DNA of 64,000 bases from Bacteroidales bacterium (GCA_019415705.1 DXYS01000086.1:88226-152225), one strand, 5' to 3'; shown: positions 25,028-35,727, numbered from the stretch's first letter. Numbers and translations: made by a program. The notes: generated from the letters alone by a model not told the origin.

Positions 25028-28000
25028 TTATTTCACTGCCACTTTAACGATGTCTTTGCCGCATTTGACGACATATACACCACGCTGTGCAGCTATGATA
25101 TTGTCTCCGGCAGTCGTAACGTCAGCAGCGACAACACGACCTGCCAAGTCGGCTATGGTGTATGCGACGCCTGCCTCATAGCCGGCAATCTTAATAGCAC
25201 CGGCGATACCGCTGATGTCTGCCTTGGCAGCCTCGACGCCGTCAATTCCTGACTGTCCGTTTGCCCATACTACGTTCGAGCGGTCTGACTCTACGCTCTC
25301 GCCTTTGACTTTACCGTTAGACTTAACATAGTATCTTACGGGGACAGAGAAGTCAACATTTCGGTCGGTGTAATTAGTGTCAGTGATGCCGGCGGCGATA
25401 AGCTCGTCGTCGCGATAGAGATTATAGCTCTCTACAGCCACACCGTCGACAGGATCGAATGTTACATCGTCAAGCATCAGGCCAAACTGCTCACTGCCGT
25501 CGTCGCCGACATGATGGAGAGCGAAGTAGCGTGCATCGGCAGGCAGAGTGAACTCATAGCGCTGCCAGCTGTTATCATCGGGACAGATATAGCCGCCGTC
25601 AAGCTGTGTGAAGTCGTCAGTATCATTACCTGTTGACGAATATTTCACAAGCACTGTTTCGGGATACTGCCCGTCGAGGATATTCATCCAGAAGGCAATT
25701 TTTGTACCGCCTTTGACCTCGGGTGAGATCAGCCAGTCGTCAGTGACTCCGCTCGATGCCGACATGCCGAGCATATAGTGTTCGCCCGAGTGCGGCTGTA
25801 TGTAAGGATTATCTGAAGCGGCCGACGAGAATACTTGGAATGCTTTTGCAAAGCCTTTGCCCTCGTAATTTACCTCTGTGATGCCCCAGACAGCGCTCTT
25901 GTCGAGGTCAAGGTTGCGCCATCCGCGCATCTCCTCGGCGCAAGCCCACGGCTCGAAAGCCTCAAAAGACTCGGTATATACGGGCTTGGTCCAGCTCAGA
26001 AGCACATCTTTGTTCGTGCCGTAGTTGACGGCAAGGTCATTGACGACAGGCACGGGGGCATTCAGCAGGCTGATGTTTCGCTCAATCTCTGTAAGGGCGG
26101 CCGAAGGCTGGCCGAGAAGATTGAATCTCACGAGTGCATCACCCTTATGGGCCGCTTTGACATCAAAGCTGAAATCAAGCACTGCCTTTTTACCTGCGCC
26201 GACTGTAGCCGGAGCGTTCTCGGCTTGCAGATCGGCGATGATGCCGTTGTCACCGAGCACCTTGAATGTGTAGCCGGGAAGTGCCGCATCAGACGTGCCG
26301 GCGTTCTCTACTTCGACACTATATGTCAGCTTGTCACCGACGACACCTCTTGTATTGCCTTTTATACCCGAGATTGTGAACATTTCATCGGGGTAGTCTG
26401 CGACAGAATATGAGTCGAGCAGCAGGGCCTGTGAGTAGCCCTTGAGGTTGACACGGATACAAATCTGCACCCAGCCTTTGTTCTGGAATGTTGCGGGCAG
26501 CGATACAAGTTTGTGCTCCCAGCCTTTGCCCGACTCGCGTGTGAACGTTGCGACCGGCTCCATCTCTATCGCGGGAGACGACGCAAACACAGTGACTGAC
26601 TCGGGGAACTTATTGCCGAAGAATAGGCTCAGATCGACCTTTACATTGTTGAGTCCGAGTGTTGAGAAACGGGGCAGCAGCAACTGTGACTCCGAATCAA
26701 ATCTTGCATAAAGAGCTACTCCGCTCGTATTTGACGCTTCGTCATCGAGATCTGTCGGCTCACAGAATCCCCATTCGGCCTGCAGATACGAAAGATGGTC
26801 GATGCTCAGAGGCTCGTATGTGATGTTGACATTCTCGCCCTGTGTGGGGAAAGTCTCTTTCATCGGCAAGGTGAATAGTTTGCCGAGATGCACGCCGAAA
26901 GTAAACATCTCCTCGCAGCTTCCGACGACATTCTTTGCGGCTACACCGAAGAGATACATATCCTGAGTGTCGGGCGCCGGACAGTCGAACTCCCATGTAC
27001 GGGCCTTGCCGATTTCGGCGGCGACACGCCATTCATTGCCAATCTTGCGATAAATCGTCACGTCGCATGCTGCGGGATCTACATACTCGTCTTTATCATT
27101 AAAGTCGTCGATGTCTATAGCGAGAGTGAGTTTCTGATTGTCATCAGAGACTTTGGTCTCGACGATAGGAGTGGCCGGACGGTAAACACCCGTATAGACA
27201 GTCACCTCGGCGACAAGGCCTGTACCTGCGTCAGACGATGTCGTGACTCTGATTATGTTCTCGCCCTGAAGGGTGGGCACGTCAAGAGTAACCTTCTGTC
27301 CGGGAGTGCCGCTAATGGTTGCCTCGCCGGCCTCGGAAACGGCCTTGGTTGTAATCATAGTGCCGGCTGCGAGCTGTTTGCCCGAGATAGACAGAGACGG
27401 CATTGTGAATGTCAGTTTGGCTTTAAGTTCACCTCGTGATGCTGCCTCGGCCTCGAGATCGGTTACCGCTGCAGGGCTGTCAGCCGATGCGTTGGCAACC
27501 TCGACCTTGAAATTACGTGCATAGAGGCGGTAAGACTCGATCGGCGAGATATAGTGGATACCGATATACCATTCACCGGACTCAGGCACTTGGAAGAGTG
27601 TTTCCGAGAGCTCGAAATTAGGAGATTTGTGCACAGTCGCAGCTTCGCGGATGACAGTGGTGCGTGTGCCTGTCGGACGCTGCGCGATTACCACTTCATA
27701 TGTTTCGTCAGCAGTGAAATAATGGTTTCCGGTCCAAACATCCATTGAGAAACGATAATGTGCGTCCTTGTCTGTGAAGTTGATAGCCGGCAGGAACAGC
27801 CATTCGTCGGAAGTGTCGCCTTTTGAGCTGGCTTTGGGTGCGAGACAGTAGAATCCGCCCGTACGTTCAGACTGGTCATCGTAGCGCCATCCGCGCAGGC
27901 TCTCTGTGTTTAGGGGGTCTTTGACGACAGTAAACATGGCTATTATCTCGTCGTCAAGGTCAGTCGACCCGGCGTCGGGCGTTATGCTGACAGGCAGCGA

Positions 28001-29626
28001 AAGAGCACCGTCGGTATAGAATTTACCTGACTCGCCGGGCTGAGAAGTCTTGTCGCCGGCAACGGCATAGACCATTGCGCGGTGAGCAACCTGACCTGTA
28101 GCCGGTATAGTAACTGCAAGCGATGTGCCGGCGACAGGAGTCTCGTTCATTTTCACACCGTCGATAAAGACGTTATAGCGCACGGCAGCCGCATCAATAT
28201 ATCCGCCGTATGCACCGGCTGTCACGGCCGACCATGTGACTTTGTCGGCAGCGAGTGTCACATTAGCCGGAGCGGCCGGAGCGTCATGGCCGAGATAGCG
28301 GTCAACGATGAGCGGTGTGCCTGCGACACGGCCGTTGTCTGAAAGCGTGTAGGGAGCTACAGCAAAACGGTGCAGACCTTCGGTCGAGCTGAAAGGCACC
28401 GTGACATCAGTGCCGGCGTTACCGCGGAACGACCCCGTGACTTTCTCACCGTCGATTGTGACGTCAAGATAGACGATACCCGTCAGGGCGTTGCCGTTCT
28501 CAAAAGCGGAGGGAAGCGTGACGGTAAATTCGCCCGATGTAGCGGGTCCGCTGACATTCCAAGCTTTCATCACCGGAGCCTTGGCGCCGTTGGCGTTGAT
28601 GTATTTGTCAGCTACCTCCAGTATCGGGAACTGCATGTTGCTCGAGAGCGTTCCGAGATATGTGACTGTGCCGTTAAGGTTGAGAAGTACCATATCTGTG
28701 CAAGGCTCGTCATTATCGTCATAACTGTCAAGCATTGCGAGGAAGGCATCATCCTTAGGGCTCCAGACCATGTCATTGGGGTAATCAGTCATATCATAGC
28801 TGTATGATGTGACCTGATTGAATTTTTTAGCCTTTGGGTCATATTTACGCATGGCTCCGTCATCACACAAGATATAAACAGACTGATCAGACGGGTTCCA
28901 GCCCATGTCGAGAGCGTTATCGGGAGGCGTGACGCCGAGATCTGTAAAAGTCTTGGACTCGGGGTCAAATTTTTGGAACTTATAACCATTGCCGTCGGCG
29001 CTCGACGTGATGACATAGGCCTCATCAGATGCCTCGTCATATGCCGTATAATATGTCACCTTATCCAGAGTGTCGAAAATCTGGAAGGGAACGTTCTCTT
29101 TTACGGTGCCGGTTGCAAGGTCCTGAATATTAAGACCGGCATCAGTTAGTCCGTAGTTCTGACTGGAGACACAGTAAAAAGCGTAAAGTTCGTCACCGCG
29201 CACAAAACCGCATGAAGGAGAGTAGGTCGATGAACTGCGTTTCCACACTATTGTCGGATCGGGGATTGAAACACTATACCATCCCGGATCGGCCGTAGAG
29301 CCGGTATAGGATACATAGCCACTGATGGCCGTGGCCTTGGAGGCAGCCTTCAGCGACGGACGCCCCGCGGCAGCACGGTTTGTCCGACGGCGTAAACCGG
29401 CAGTACTGTGGTCTATAACGCGGAGCGACTCGTGCTTGGCTCCCTCGTCGACAATATTGGCTCGTAACTTGCGCAGATGCGCCTCGTCCATGGTCACGGC
29501 AGCGGCTTTGGGTGAAGGCCCTTCGTGACAGTCGGCGATTGTCTGTCGCGTTAGCTGCGCCAGCGCCACCGACACAAAGGCCGATGCCGTCAAGGCAGCT
29601 GCGACACTAAGTAATGTTTTCTTCAT
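25028..29626 (-). CDS. Large secreted multidomain protein with choice-of-anchor J domains and sorting tail
   Basis: A 1532-residue exported protein with a signal peptide ending near AQLTRQ. Residues of about 130-340 look like a beta-propeller or NHL-type repeat (AYDEASDEAYVITSSADGN, MGWNPSDQSVYIL, MVWSPKDDAFLAML). Beta-sandwich and FnIII-like modules follow. Two choice-of-anchor J (MAM-like) modules are visible, one near 590-710 (GFYCLAPKASS...DEWLFLPAI) and one near 1290-1430 (SGVTDDWLISPEV). The last 50 residues (YTIADLAGRVVAADV...AAQRGVYVVKCG) form a type IX-style sorting domain. Likely a cell-surface binding or scaffold protein; the ligand is unknown. It is divergent from the subtilisin gene. 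Confidence 0.8.
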   Translation of the reverse strand: MKKTLLSVAAALTASAFVSVALAQLTRQTIADCHEGPSPKAAAVTMDEAHLRKLRANIVDEGAKHESLRVIDHSTAGLRRRTNRAAAGRPSLKAASKATAISGYVSYTGSTADPGWYSVSIPDPTIVWKRSSSTYSPSCGFVRGDELYAFYCVSSQNYGLTDAGLNIQDLATGTVKENVPFQIFDTLDKVTYYTAYDEASDEAYVITSSADGNGYKFQKFDPESKTFTDLGVTPPDNALDMGWNPSDQSVYILCDDGAMRKYDPKAKKFNQVTSYSYDMTDYPNDMVWSPKDDAFLAMLDSYDDNDEPCTDMVLLNLNGTVTYLGTLSSNMQFPILEVADKYINANGAKAPVMKAWNVSGPATSGEFTVTLPSAFENGNALTGIVYLDVTIDGEKVTGSFRGNAGTDVTVPFSSTEGLHRFAVAPYTLSDNGRVAGTPLIVDRYLGHDAPAAPANVTLAADKVTWSAVTAGAYGGYIDAAAVRYNVFIDGVKMNETPVAGTSLAVTIPATGQVAHRAMVYAVAGDKTSQPGESGKFYTDGALSLPVSITPDAGSTDLDDEIIAMFTVVKDPLNTESLRGWRYDDQSERTGGFYCLAPKASSKGDTSDEWLFLPAINFTDKDAHYRFSMDVWTGNHYFTADETYEVVIAQRPTGTRTTVIREAATVHKSPNFELSETLFQVPESGEWYIGIHYISPIESYRLYARNFKVEVANASADSPAAVTDLEAEAASRGELKAKLTFTMPSLSISGKQLAAGTMITTKAVSEAGEATISGTPGQKVTLDVPTLQGENIIRVTTSSDAGTGLVAEVTVYTGVYRPATPIVETKVSDDNQKLTLAIDIDDFNDKDEYVDPAACDVTIYRKIGNEWRVAAEIGKARTWEFDCPAPDTQDMYLFGVAAKNVVGSCEEMFTFGVHLGKLFTLPMKETFPTQGENVNITYEPLSIDHLSYLQAEWGFCEPTDLDDEASNTSGVALYARFDSESQLLLPRFSTLGLNNVKVDLSLFFGNKFPESVTVFASSPAIEMEPVATFTRESGKGWEHKLVSLPATFQNKGWVQICIRVNLKGYSQALLLDSYSVADYPDEMFTISGIKGNTRGVVGDKLTYSVEVENAGTSDAALPGYTFKVLGDNGIIADLQAENAPATVGAGKKAVLDFSFDVKAAHKGDALVRFNLLGQPSAALTEIERNISLLNAPVPVVNDLAVNYGTNKDVLLSWTKPVYTESFEAFEPWACAEEMRGWRNLDLDKSAVWGITEVNYEGKGFAKAFQVFSSAASDNPYIQPHSGEHYMLGMSASSGVTDDWLISPEVKGGTKIAFWMNILDGQYPETVLVKYSSTGNDTDDFTQLDGGYICPDDNSWQRYEFTLPADARYFALHHVGDDGSEQFGLMLDDVTFDPVDGVAVESYNLYRDDELIAAGITDTNYTDRNVDFSVPVRYYVKSNGKVKGESVESDRSNVVWANGQSGIDGVEAAKADISGIAGAIKIAGYEAGVAYTIADLAGRVVAADVTTAGDNIIAAQRGVYVVKCGKDIVKVAVK

Positions 29627-29786
29627 TCGGGATAATGAATTTTATGAAATTATGGATTAATGTGATTTTATCTTTTGCTGAAACTTTTACTTTGACTATG
29701 TAAAATACTTCCTTGATATTTTAAATGGCGGTCATAAATCATCTCACTGAGACCGGATATTTTTCGAATCCGACAATAGACGTTGA

Positions 29787-29817
29787 CAAAAGTAGACGAA
29801 ATTAATGACTTTACAAA
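29787..29817 (-). promoter_or_regulatory. Promoter of the 1532-aa surface protein gene
   Basis: On the minus strand TTTG, 19 bases, then TACTTTTG, a perfect Bacteroidota promoter. It leaves a leader of about 150 bases. Confidence 0.65.
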
Positions 29818-29857
29818 CTAAAAACACAAAATTATACATTTTTTCAAGCAAAATTCA

Positions 29858-29887
29858 TTGAGGTTTATAAAAAAGATGTAATTTTGC
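29858..29887 (+). promoter_or_regulatory. Promoter of the subtilisin gene
   Basis: TTG, 18 bases, then TAATTTTGC, a perfect -7 box. The start codon is 70 bp downstream. Confidence 0.5.
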
Positions 29888-29957
29888 TATCGATACATAG
29901 TATTCCGGATTTTATACATACCAATAAAAGCTATCAATTAATACTTAGTTATATTTA

Positions 29958-32168
29958 ATGAAAAGGAATTATTTAACTCTTTCACTTTTTCTTCTCTCAC
30001 TCACAGCATACTCTCAGGTCAGCCTCCGCACTTCGGATATCATTCGGCTCGGAGATATCGTCAAGACAATAAACACAACAGACCAAAAGCACAAGACAGC
30101 CACGGCGTCGCAGTCAAAGGTCGATATTATAATGAGATATGACTCGCCGTCGGCTCTTGACGAGATTAAAAGCCGCGGCGGTGAGATAATAAGTCTTGTC
30201 GGAACACGTACGGCCATTGTGCGCGTGGCTGCGTCCGCGGCTCAAAAAGTAGCCGGCGCCGACGGTGTCACCGGAGCAATGTTATCGACGAAACTAAAAC
30301 ATGCCAATGACAAGGCCCTTCCGGCCTCATTTGTCGACCTTGTGCAATCAGGCGAGGGCCTTGACCACGGGTACGATGGCTCCGGCATAGTGGTCGGCCT
30401 GTTCGATACCGGCATCGACCCTAACCATATTAACTTCACGGATGCCGAAGGCAATAACCGCGTAAAAGTCGTATACAGCTATCCCGGCAGCACGTCTGTC
30501 CCTGAAATATACGACACCCCGGCCAAAATCTCGACATATGACTGCGACACGCGCAGCGAGAGCCACGGCACACATGTACTCGGCATTATGGCCGGCTCGT
30601 TCACCGACAGTTCGACAGACGGCGCTCCCGACTATCGCGGCATTGCCCGCGGGGCCGAAATTGCCGTAGCATGCGGCGACGGATATAACGCACAGATACT
30701 TGACGGCATGGAGCGCATCTGCAAATATGCCGAGGCGCAGGGCAAGAGATGTGTGTTAAACCTGTCGTTCGGCGACAATGTCGGCCCTCACGACGGCTCT
30801 GATGAGTTCACCGAGGCGCTCAATGACATTGCCGTGAAGTATAACGCTATAATGTGTCTCGCGGCCGGGAACGAGCGCGAGCAGGCAATCTCGATTATTA
30901 AAGAACTGCCTGCGTCAGACCCGACACTCAAGACTCTGCTTGTCAAGGGTGACACGGAGGTCGGCGGCAACTTCCAGACCTACGGACCGATTGAGATATG
31001 GACCTCAGACAACACCCCGTTTGACGTGACCTTTGATATTATTAGCCGTACTGCTCCCGACAAGTCCTTATACTCGTTCGAGGTTCCCGACAAAAAAGAG
31101 ACATACGTTGTACAGGGCGACAACATCAATCAGTTTCTCGACAACACCGGCCGCATGACCCTCATAAAAGAGGGCACGGAGTTCCATAATCTTTATACCA
31201 ACAGCTTCATGGGCGGCATCAAAGGTCTTGACCCGTATAACAAACGCTACTACGCACGTCTTAACGTCTATATCGAGGGACGCACAGCCGCAACCGTCAG
31301 CCGTAATTTCGTGAAAGTGACTGTCAAGGGACAGCCCGGACAGAAAATTTTCATGTACTGTGACGGAACTTACATGAACTTCGGCAACCGCAACATTCCG
31401 GGCCTCGACATCCCTGACGGAAACGGCACCAACAGCAACATGTCATCCGGCAAAAGCACAGTTGCAGTCGGCAGCTACGTCACAGCCAATATCTCCGGCT
31501 CGGGCTACCGCACAAGCACAGTAGGCGAGCCGAGCTACTTCTCGTCATACGGCGAGACTCCCGACGGCCGCGTTATGCCTGTTGTCTGCGCTCCCGGTCA
31601 GGTGATTGTAAGCTCGCGCAATTCCTACATGCCCACGAGCTCGGGCTATGTCACGGCATATCCTCTGCATTACAGCTACCTTGACAAAAAATCGCGCAAG
31701 ACCTATTACTGGACTACCTGCGCCGGCACATCACAGGCCACGCCCCACATGGCCGGTATAGCCGCTCTGTGGCTTCAGGCAAACCCCGAGCTTACAATCG
31801 ATGATATCCTTGATGTAGCGTCACGCACGGCCATTCTTCCAGACACCGGCAAAGGGTGGGGCAACGGTAAAGTTGACGCATGGCGCGGCATCAAGTCCAT
31901 CCTCGGTCTGTCGTCAATCTATGATATCATCGACAATGCCCCCGAAAGCATCATCATCGAGCCGTGTTCGGCAGGCTACAGCATCTATGCTCCCGGTCAG
32001 GATTCGCTGGCCGTTACGCTCCATGATCTGTCGGGACGCACCGTCGCATCAGCCTCAGTCTCGGGCGACACGGCCGATATCGCCACATCCTATCTTCCCG
32101 CCGGCGTATATATCCTAAAGGCCGAGGGCAGCCACACATGCCGCACCGCCAAGGTGCTCCTCAAATGA
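29958..32168 (+). CDS. Secreted S8 (subtilisin) peptidase with sorting tail
   Basis: A 736-residue exported serine protease. After a signal peptide (ends near TAYSQ) comes a propeptide-like region, then the S8 domain with the complete triad: Asp150 in GLFDTGIDPNH, His203 in SHGTHVLGIMAGS and Ser592 in CAGTSQATPHMAG. A beta-rich insert of about 200 residues separates His and Ser. The C-terminal 75 residues (YSIYAPGQ..VTLHDLSGRTV...LPAGVYILKAEG) are a type IX-style sorting domain, so the enzyme should be secreted or bound to the surface. It is 54 bp upstream of another sorting-tail protein and likely in one operon with it. Confidence 0.92.
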   Translation: MKRNYLTLSLFLLSLTAYSQVSLRTSDIIRLGDIVKTINTTDQKHKTATASQSKVDIIMRYDSPSALDEIKSRGGEIISLVGTRTAIVRVAASAAQKVAGADGVTGAMLSTKLKHANDKALPASFVDLVQSGEGLDHGYDGSGIVVGLFDTGIDPNHINFTDAEGNNRVKVVYSYPGSTSVPEIYDTPAKISTYDCDTRSESHGTHVLGIMAGSFTDSSTDGAPDYRGIARGAEIAVACGDGYNAQILDGMERICKYAEAQGKRCVLNLSFGDNVGPHDGSDEFTEALNDIAVKYNAIMCLAAGNEREQAISIIKELPASDPTLKTLLVKGDTEVGGNFQTYGPIEIWTSDNTPFDVTFDIISRTAPDKSLYSFEVPDKKETYVVQGDNINQFLDNTGRMTLIKEGTEFHNLYTNSFMGGIKGLDPYNKRYYARLNVYIEGRTAATVSRNFVKVTVKGQPGQKIFMYCDGTYMNFGNRNIPGLDIPDGNGTNSNMSSGKSTVAVGSYVTANISGSGYRTSTVGEPSYFSSYGETPDGRVMPVVCAPGQVIVSSRNSYMPTSSGYVTAYPLHYSYLDKKSRKTYYWTTCAGTSQATPHMAGIAALWLQANPELTIDDILDVASRTAILPDTGKGWGNGKVDAWRGIKSILGLSSIYDIIDNAPESIIIEPCSAGYSIYAPGQDSLAVTLHDLSGRTVASASVSGDTADIATSYLPAGVYILKAEGSHTCRTAKVLLK

Positions 32169-32222
32169 CCATCGGCACACATCACAAATGCTTACACATA
32201 ATCCTTTTAATCAATATTTCTT

Positions 32223-35200
32223 ATGAGAATTAAACATTTACTCTTAACAGCCGGGTTGCTGACGATAGCCTCCTCCGCGAGTCTGTCGGCCGCGCCCGTC
32301 GAGTACAAAATCCCCGCCACGCAAGACGAGTTCGAAGCGCAGTGGGAAGTCGTGGCCGGCGAAGTTGACGGTACGTGGGAATACGTATCCGGCGACGTCC
32401 CCTATGCCCGCACCACTGCGGTCAACGAGGGCGAAAAAGGAGCCGCACTCATATATGCCACTCCCGTCACGCTCAAAGCCGGTGACGTAGTCTATGTGCA
32501 GGCAAACGTTTCATCTGAAGATTATAACGACGACGAATGGTTCTATATCGTTTACGGCACCGACAAGAGCACTCTTGCCGACATGAAAGACGATTACTCA
32601 TCTTTTAAATGCTGGGGCAAATCAGGAGGCGGTGTCAACTTCTCCTATAAACCGTCTGACTCAAGCAGTATGCGTGAGCTCAAAATCACGGAAGACGGCA
32701 ACTATTATTTCGGTGTGCGAAGCAAAAAACACAGCGCCACCTCTTCAGCAAAATCCATTTACTTTGCTTGTGCCGGTATTAAAGTTGAAAAGTCAGTCAA
32801 CTATCCTCAGAAAGTCACAGGCGCATCGGCCAAAGCTGATGCTGACGGCAAATTGGAAGTTACACTCGAGTGGACATGGCCGACCAAGAATAAAGACGGT
32901 GACGCTATCGCTGAGCCTCTCGGTGCTAATATCTATCGCTCACAGTCATCTGACAAGGCAGAAATCTACACCGATGCAAGTCTGATTGCCACCGTCACCG
33001 ACGGTGTCGCCGGCCAGAAGGCAACCTTCGTTGACAATGCCACAAACAGCAATCCTGCCATATCGGTTCCCGGCAAATACTATTACTATGTAGCACCGTT
33101 TAATGCTGCCGGCGAAAACTCAGAGTACACTTCAAGCTCGCGTATAGATTGCAAATGGGTAGGCGAAGATGAGAAACCGCTCAACCCGCTCAACGTAGTC
33201 GCCAAAGCTGCAGGTGACAATGTCGAGGTATCATTCGAGAAACGCATTCTTCAAGGTTACAACGGCGGATGGATTAATCCCGAAAAATATGCTATTGTGA
33301 TCGCCCGTCAGAAAAACGGCGCGGGCGACTTTGTCGTCATCGAGGACGCATACAAAGGCGAGTCACCTTATGTCGACACCAACCTTGACGGTCCCGCCAC
33401 CTACACATATTCCGTCTGGGCCGTCTATAACGGACAGAAATCATCTGAGACGAAATCAAAGGCCATTTTTGCCGGCGGTGCATTTGATGTGCCTTACTCG
33501 CAGACCTTCGATGCAAGTGCTGATTTCAACCTTTTCACTGTTTTCGGAGATAACAGCTCCTACAAATGGGCGTATTCATCTTCAGACAACGCAGCAATCT
33601 TCAGTGGCGGATATTCGGAATATAACTCCACTATGGTAGTGCCGCCGCTTAAACTTGTGGCCGGCGTGCCTTATGTCATCTCTTGCGACGCGTGGGTCAG
33701 CACTGTTGTCGATGACAGTGGTGACGACGGCGGCGAAGACCCTGACCCATGGAATCCTTGGGAAGACTATTCTGTTTCAGCCACACCTAAAGCAACTACC
33801 GCCACCCACAACAACGTGCTCCGATTCCTTCTCGGGCAGGAGGCAACAGAGGCAGGTCTAAAGGAGATTGACGTTGTCGAAATCAATAATACCTCTGCCG
33901 ACAAAGTGAAATGCAACGTTTTCTTCACTGTCGAAACTTCAGGCAACTACTATATCGGTCTAAAGGCTGCAACAAAAGGTTACAGCGATAAAAAATATGT
34001 CGACAACATCAAGGTAGAGGTCAGCAAGACCATCCCTGCCGCTGTCGCAGACTTCAAGGCCGACACCAATCTCGGTGCCGACGAGGCCAAGATTTCATTC
34101 ACACTTCCCGCCAAGACCAATACCGGCTCAGCTCTGTCATCGTTGACCAAAGCCGTCGTCACACGTTATGACGCCGAAAACGTTGCTACCGTTGTCAAGA
34201 CCATCGAAGGTGACGACGCTACTCCCGGCGCCGCTGTCGCTTTCACCGACGCTCTCCCCGCCTCGGGCAAGTATTCTTACGCAGTCGTATGCTATCTCGG
34301 CGAGGATGCGTCAGACGCTGCAACAACCGAGTCCGTATGGTATGGTTATGACATTCCCAAATCTGTCTCATCATTCAGCATCTCTGTCAACACTGACAGC
34401 GCAGACCCGGTTATCACATGGACGGCTCTGAGCGGCACCGCAAAAGGCATGAACGGCGGTTATGTCGATGACGCCAATCTCAAATATCGTGTATATCGCC
34501 GCCAGTACATGGCCGACAAAGCCGCTGACGATTCATACACATTAGTTGAGGAAGTCTCCGACTGCTCGTTCACAGACTCTGAGACCGCCGATTTGGAGTG
34601 GAGCAAATATTATTATAGTATATGTGTTGTCAACGGCGACAAAGAAGGCGCTCGTGCAGAAAGTTCGAGAAGCGCCGTGCTCGGCGATGGTGTCTTGATG
34701 CCTTACGAGCATGACTTCACCAACGAAAAATCATTTGAGATCTTCGAGGGCCGCGGATGGTATTCTGAAAAAGACAATGCCAACGAATGTTATATTTATT
34801 CAGCCAATGACCGCGGCGCGACTGCAGGTAAGGAAAATACGATTTATTTCCCGCCGTTCAGAAGCAACAACAGCATCAATCTCGGCTGCCGTGTTAACTT
34901 CGGTCTCTCGCGCACCAATGCCGACACCGAGGAGAATGTCGAGGTCTACCTCTGCACCCTTGAGTCAGACAAACCATCAATCGAATCCGGCGCCGAAAGC
35001 AATCCCGAGGCTGCAACAATCGCCGGAGAGGATAACCGTGAGATAGTCACGACACTTCCTGTGACAGCTGCGGCCAACGATCCGCAAATCGAAAATGTCA
35101 AATTCAACTTGCCGGCTACAGGCCGCTATCGTATCGCCCTGCGCCTCGCATCTCCCGACAGCAAGGGCGTAAATCTGCACTCTTTCTCGATGGAAAACAA

Positions 35201-35354
35201 TCTGACGTCGACAGGCATCGACGGCATCGGTGTTGGCGCAACCGACAGCGAAGCCGTATATTACAACCTGCAGGGAATCCGAATCGAAAAGCCGGCCAAC
35301 GGCATCTACATCCGCCGCACGGCAGGTAAATCCGAAAAAGTTGTGATACGCTGA
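32223..35354 (+). CDS. Large secreted FnIII/choice-of-anchor J protein with sorting tail
   Basis: A 1043-residue exported protein with a signal peptide ending near LSAAPVEY. It has several fibronectin III-like modules (LEVTLEWTWPTKNKDGD, GKYYYYVAPFNAAGEN, DPVITWTALSG) alternating with beta-sandwich anchor-type modules (FDVPYSQTFDASADFNLF, LMPYEHDFTNEKSFEIF). An acidic loop (DDSGDDGGEDPDPWNPWEDY) sits near residue 500. The C-terminus YYNLQGIRIEKPANGIYIRR followed by KVVIR is the standard Bacteroidales sorting-type tail. It resembles the 1532-aa protein in overall build. The ligand is unknown. Confidence 0.82.
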   Translation: MRIKHLLLTAGLLTIASSASLSAAPVEYKIPATQDEFEAQWEVVAGEVDGTWEYVSGDVPYARTTAVNEGEKGAALIYATPVTLKAGDVVYVQANVSSEDYNDDEWFYIVYGTDKSTLADMKDDYSSFKCWGKSGGGVNFSYKPSDSSSMRELKITEDGNYYFGVRSKKHSATSSAKSIYFACAGIKVEKSVNYPQKVTGASAKADADGKLEVTLEWTWPTKNKDGDAIAEPLGANIYRSQSSDKAEIYTDASLIATVTDGVAGQKATFVDNATNSNPAISVPGKYYYYVAPFNAAGENSEYTSSSRIDCKWVGEDEKPLNPLNVVAKAAGDNVEVSFEKRILQGYNGGWINPEKYAIVIARQKNGAGDFVVIEDAYKGESPYVDTNLDGPATYTYSVWAVYNGQKSSETKSKAIFAGGAFDVPYSQTFDASADFNLFTVFGDNSSYKWAYSSSDNAAIFSGGYSEYNSTMVVPPLKLVAGVPYVISCDAWVSTVVDDSGDDGGEDPDPWNPWEDYSVSATPKATTATHNNVLRFLLGQEATEAGLKEIDVVEINNTSADKVKCNVFFTVETSGNYYIGLKAATKGYSDKKYVDNIKVEVSKTIPAAVADFKADTNLGADEAKISFTLPAKTNTGSALSSLTKAVVTRYDAENVATVVKTIEGDDATPGAAVAFTDALPASGKYSYAVVCYLGEDASDAATTESVWYGYDIPKSVSSFSISVNTDSADPVITWTALSGTAKGMNGGYVDDANLKYRVYRRQYMADKAADDSYTLVEEVSDCSFTDSETADLEWSKYYYSICVVNGDKEGARAESSRSAVLGDGVLMPYEHDFTNEKSFEIFEGRGWYSEKDNANECYIYSANDRGATAGKENTIYFPPFRSNNSINLGCRVNFGLSRTNADTEENVEVYLCTLESDKPSIESGAESNPEAATIAGEDNREIVTTLPVTAAANDPQIENVKFNLPATGRYRIALRLASPDSKGVNLHSFSMENNLTSTGIDGIGVGATDSEAVYYNLQGIRIEKPANGIYIRRTAGKSEKVVIR

Positions 35355-35381
35355 TATAAATTCAGATACGACACATTAATC

Positions 35382-35413
35382 AATACGGCCGGGAAAAGTC
35401 CCCGGCCGTATTT
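35382..35413 (+). terminator. Strong terminator after the secreted-protein operon
   Basis: Perfect 12-bp stem AATACGGCCGGG / CCCGGCCGTATT with a 7-base loop, followed by TTATT. Confidence 0.85.
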
Positions 35414-35487
35414 TATTATGATATGAATCAACTGTTATTAAAAACAAACCCTAATAACCGATCTGACGGTTATCAGGGCCGAAAGAG

Positions 35488-35569
35488 TGCGCACGAAAGG
35501 ACTCGAACCTTCACGTCGTGAGACACCAGATCCTAAGTCTGGCGCGGCTACCAATTACGCCACGTGCGC
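35488..35569 (-). tRNA. tRNA-Leu (anticodon TAG)
   Basis: On the minus strand the acceptor stem GCGCACG pairs with CGTGCGC. The anticodon stem CCAGA/TCTGG holds loop CTTAGGA, giving anticodon TAG. A long variable arm (TGTCTCACGACG) and the GGTTCGAGTCC T-arm fit a class II leucine tRNA. CCA is not encoded. Confidence 0.95.
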
Positions 35570-35580
35570 TCATTTACTCT

Positions 35581-35613
35581 GCAAAGTTACATTCTTTTTA
35601 TCACTTGTGCAAA
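35581..35613 (-). promoter_or_regulatory. Promoter of tRNA-Leu
   Basis: On the minus strand TTTG, 20 bases, then TAACTTTGC, an ideal Bacteroidota promoter 12 bp before the tRNA. Confidence 0.8.
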
Positions 35614-35727
35614 TCGCCCGGAATTAATGCGTCAATTTAATGCCAAATCTCATCAATCAAGAACTTTTCCAAAATACATGTGTTAGATTTTTAGTCAACA
35701 AGTATAATCTATAACAAACGTATCAAT

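Larger units (their letters stand above)
29627..29957. other. Divergent intergenic region of the secreted-protein cluster
   Basis: 331 bp, AT-rich, between the large surface protein and the subtilisin. It holds one good promoter in each direction (29787-29817 minus and 29858-29887 plus). No gene or RNA is seen. Confidence 0.6.
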
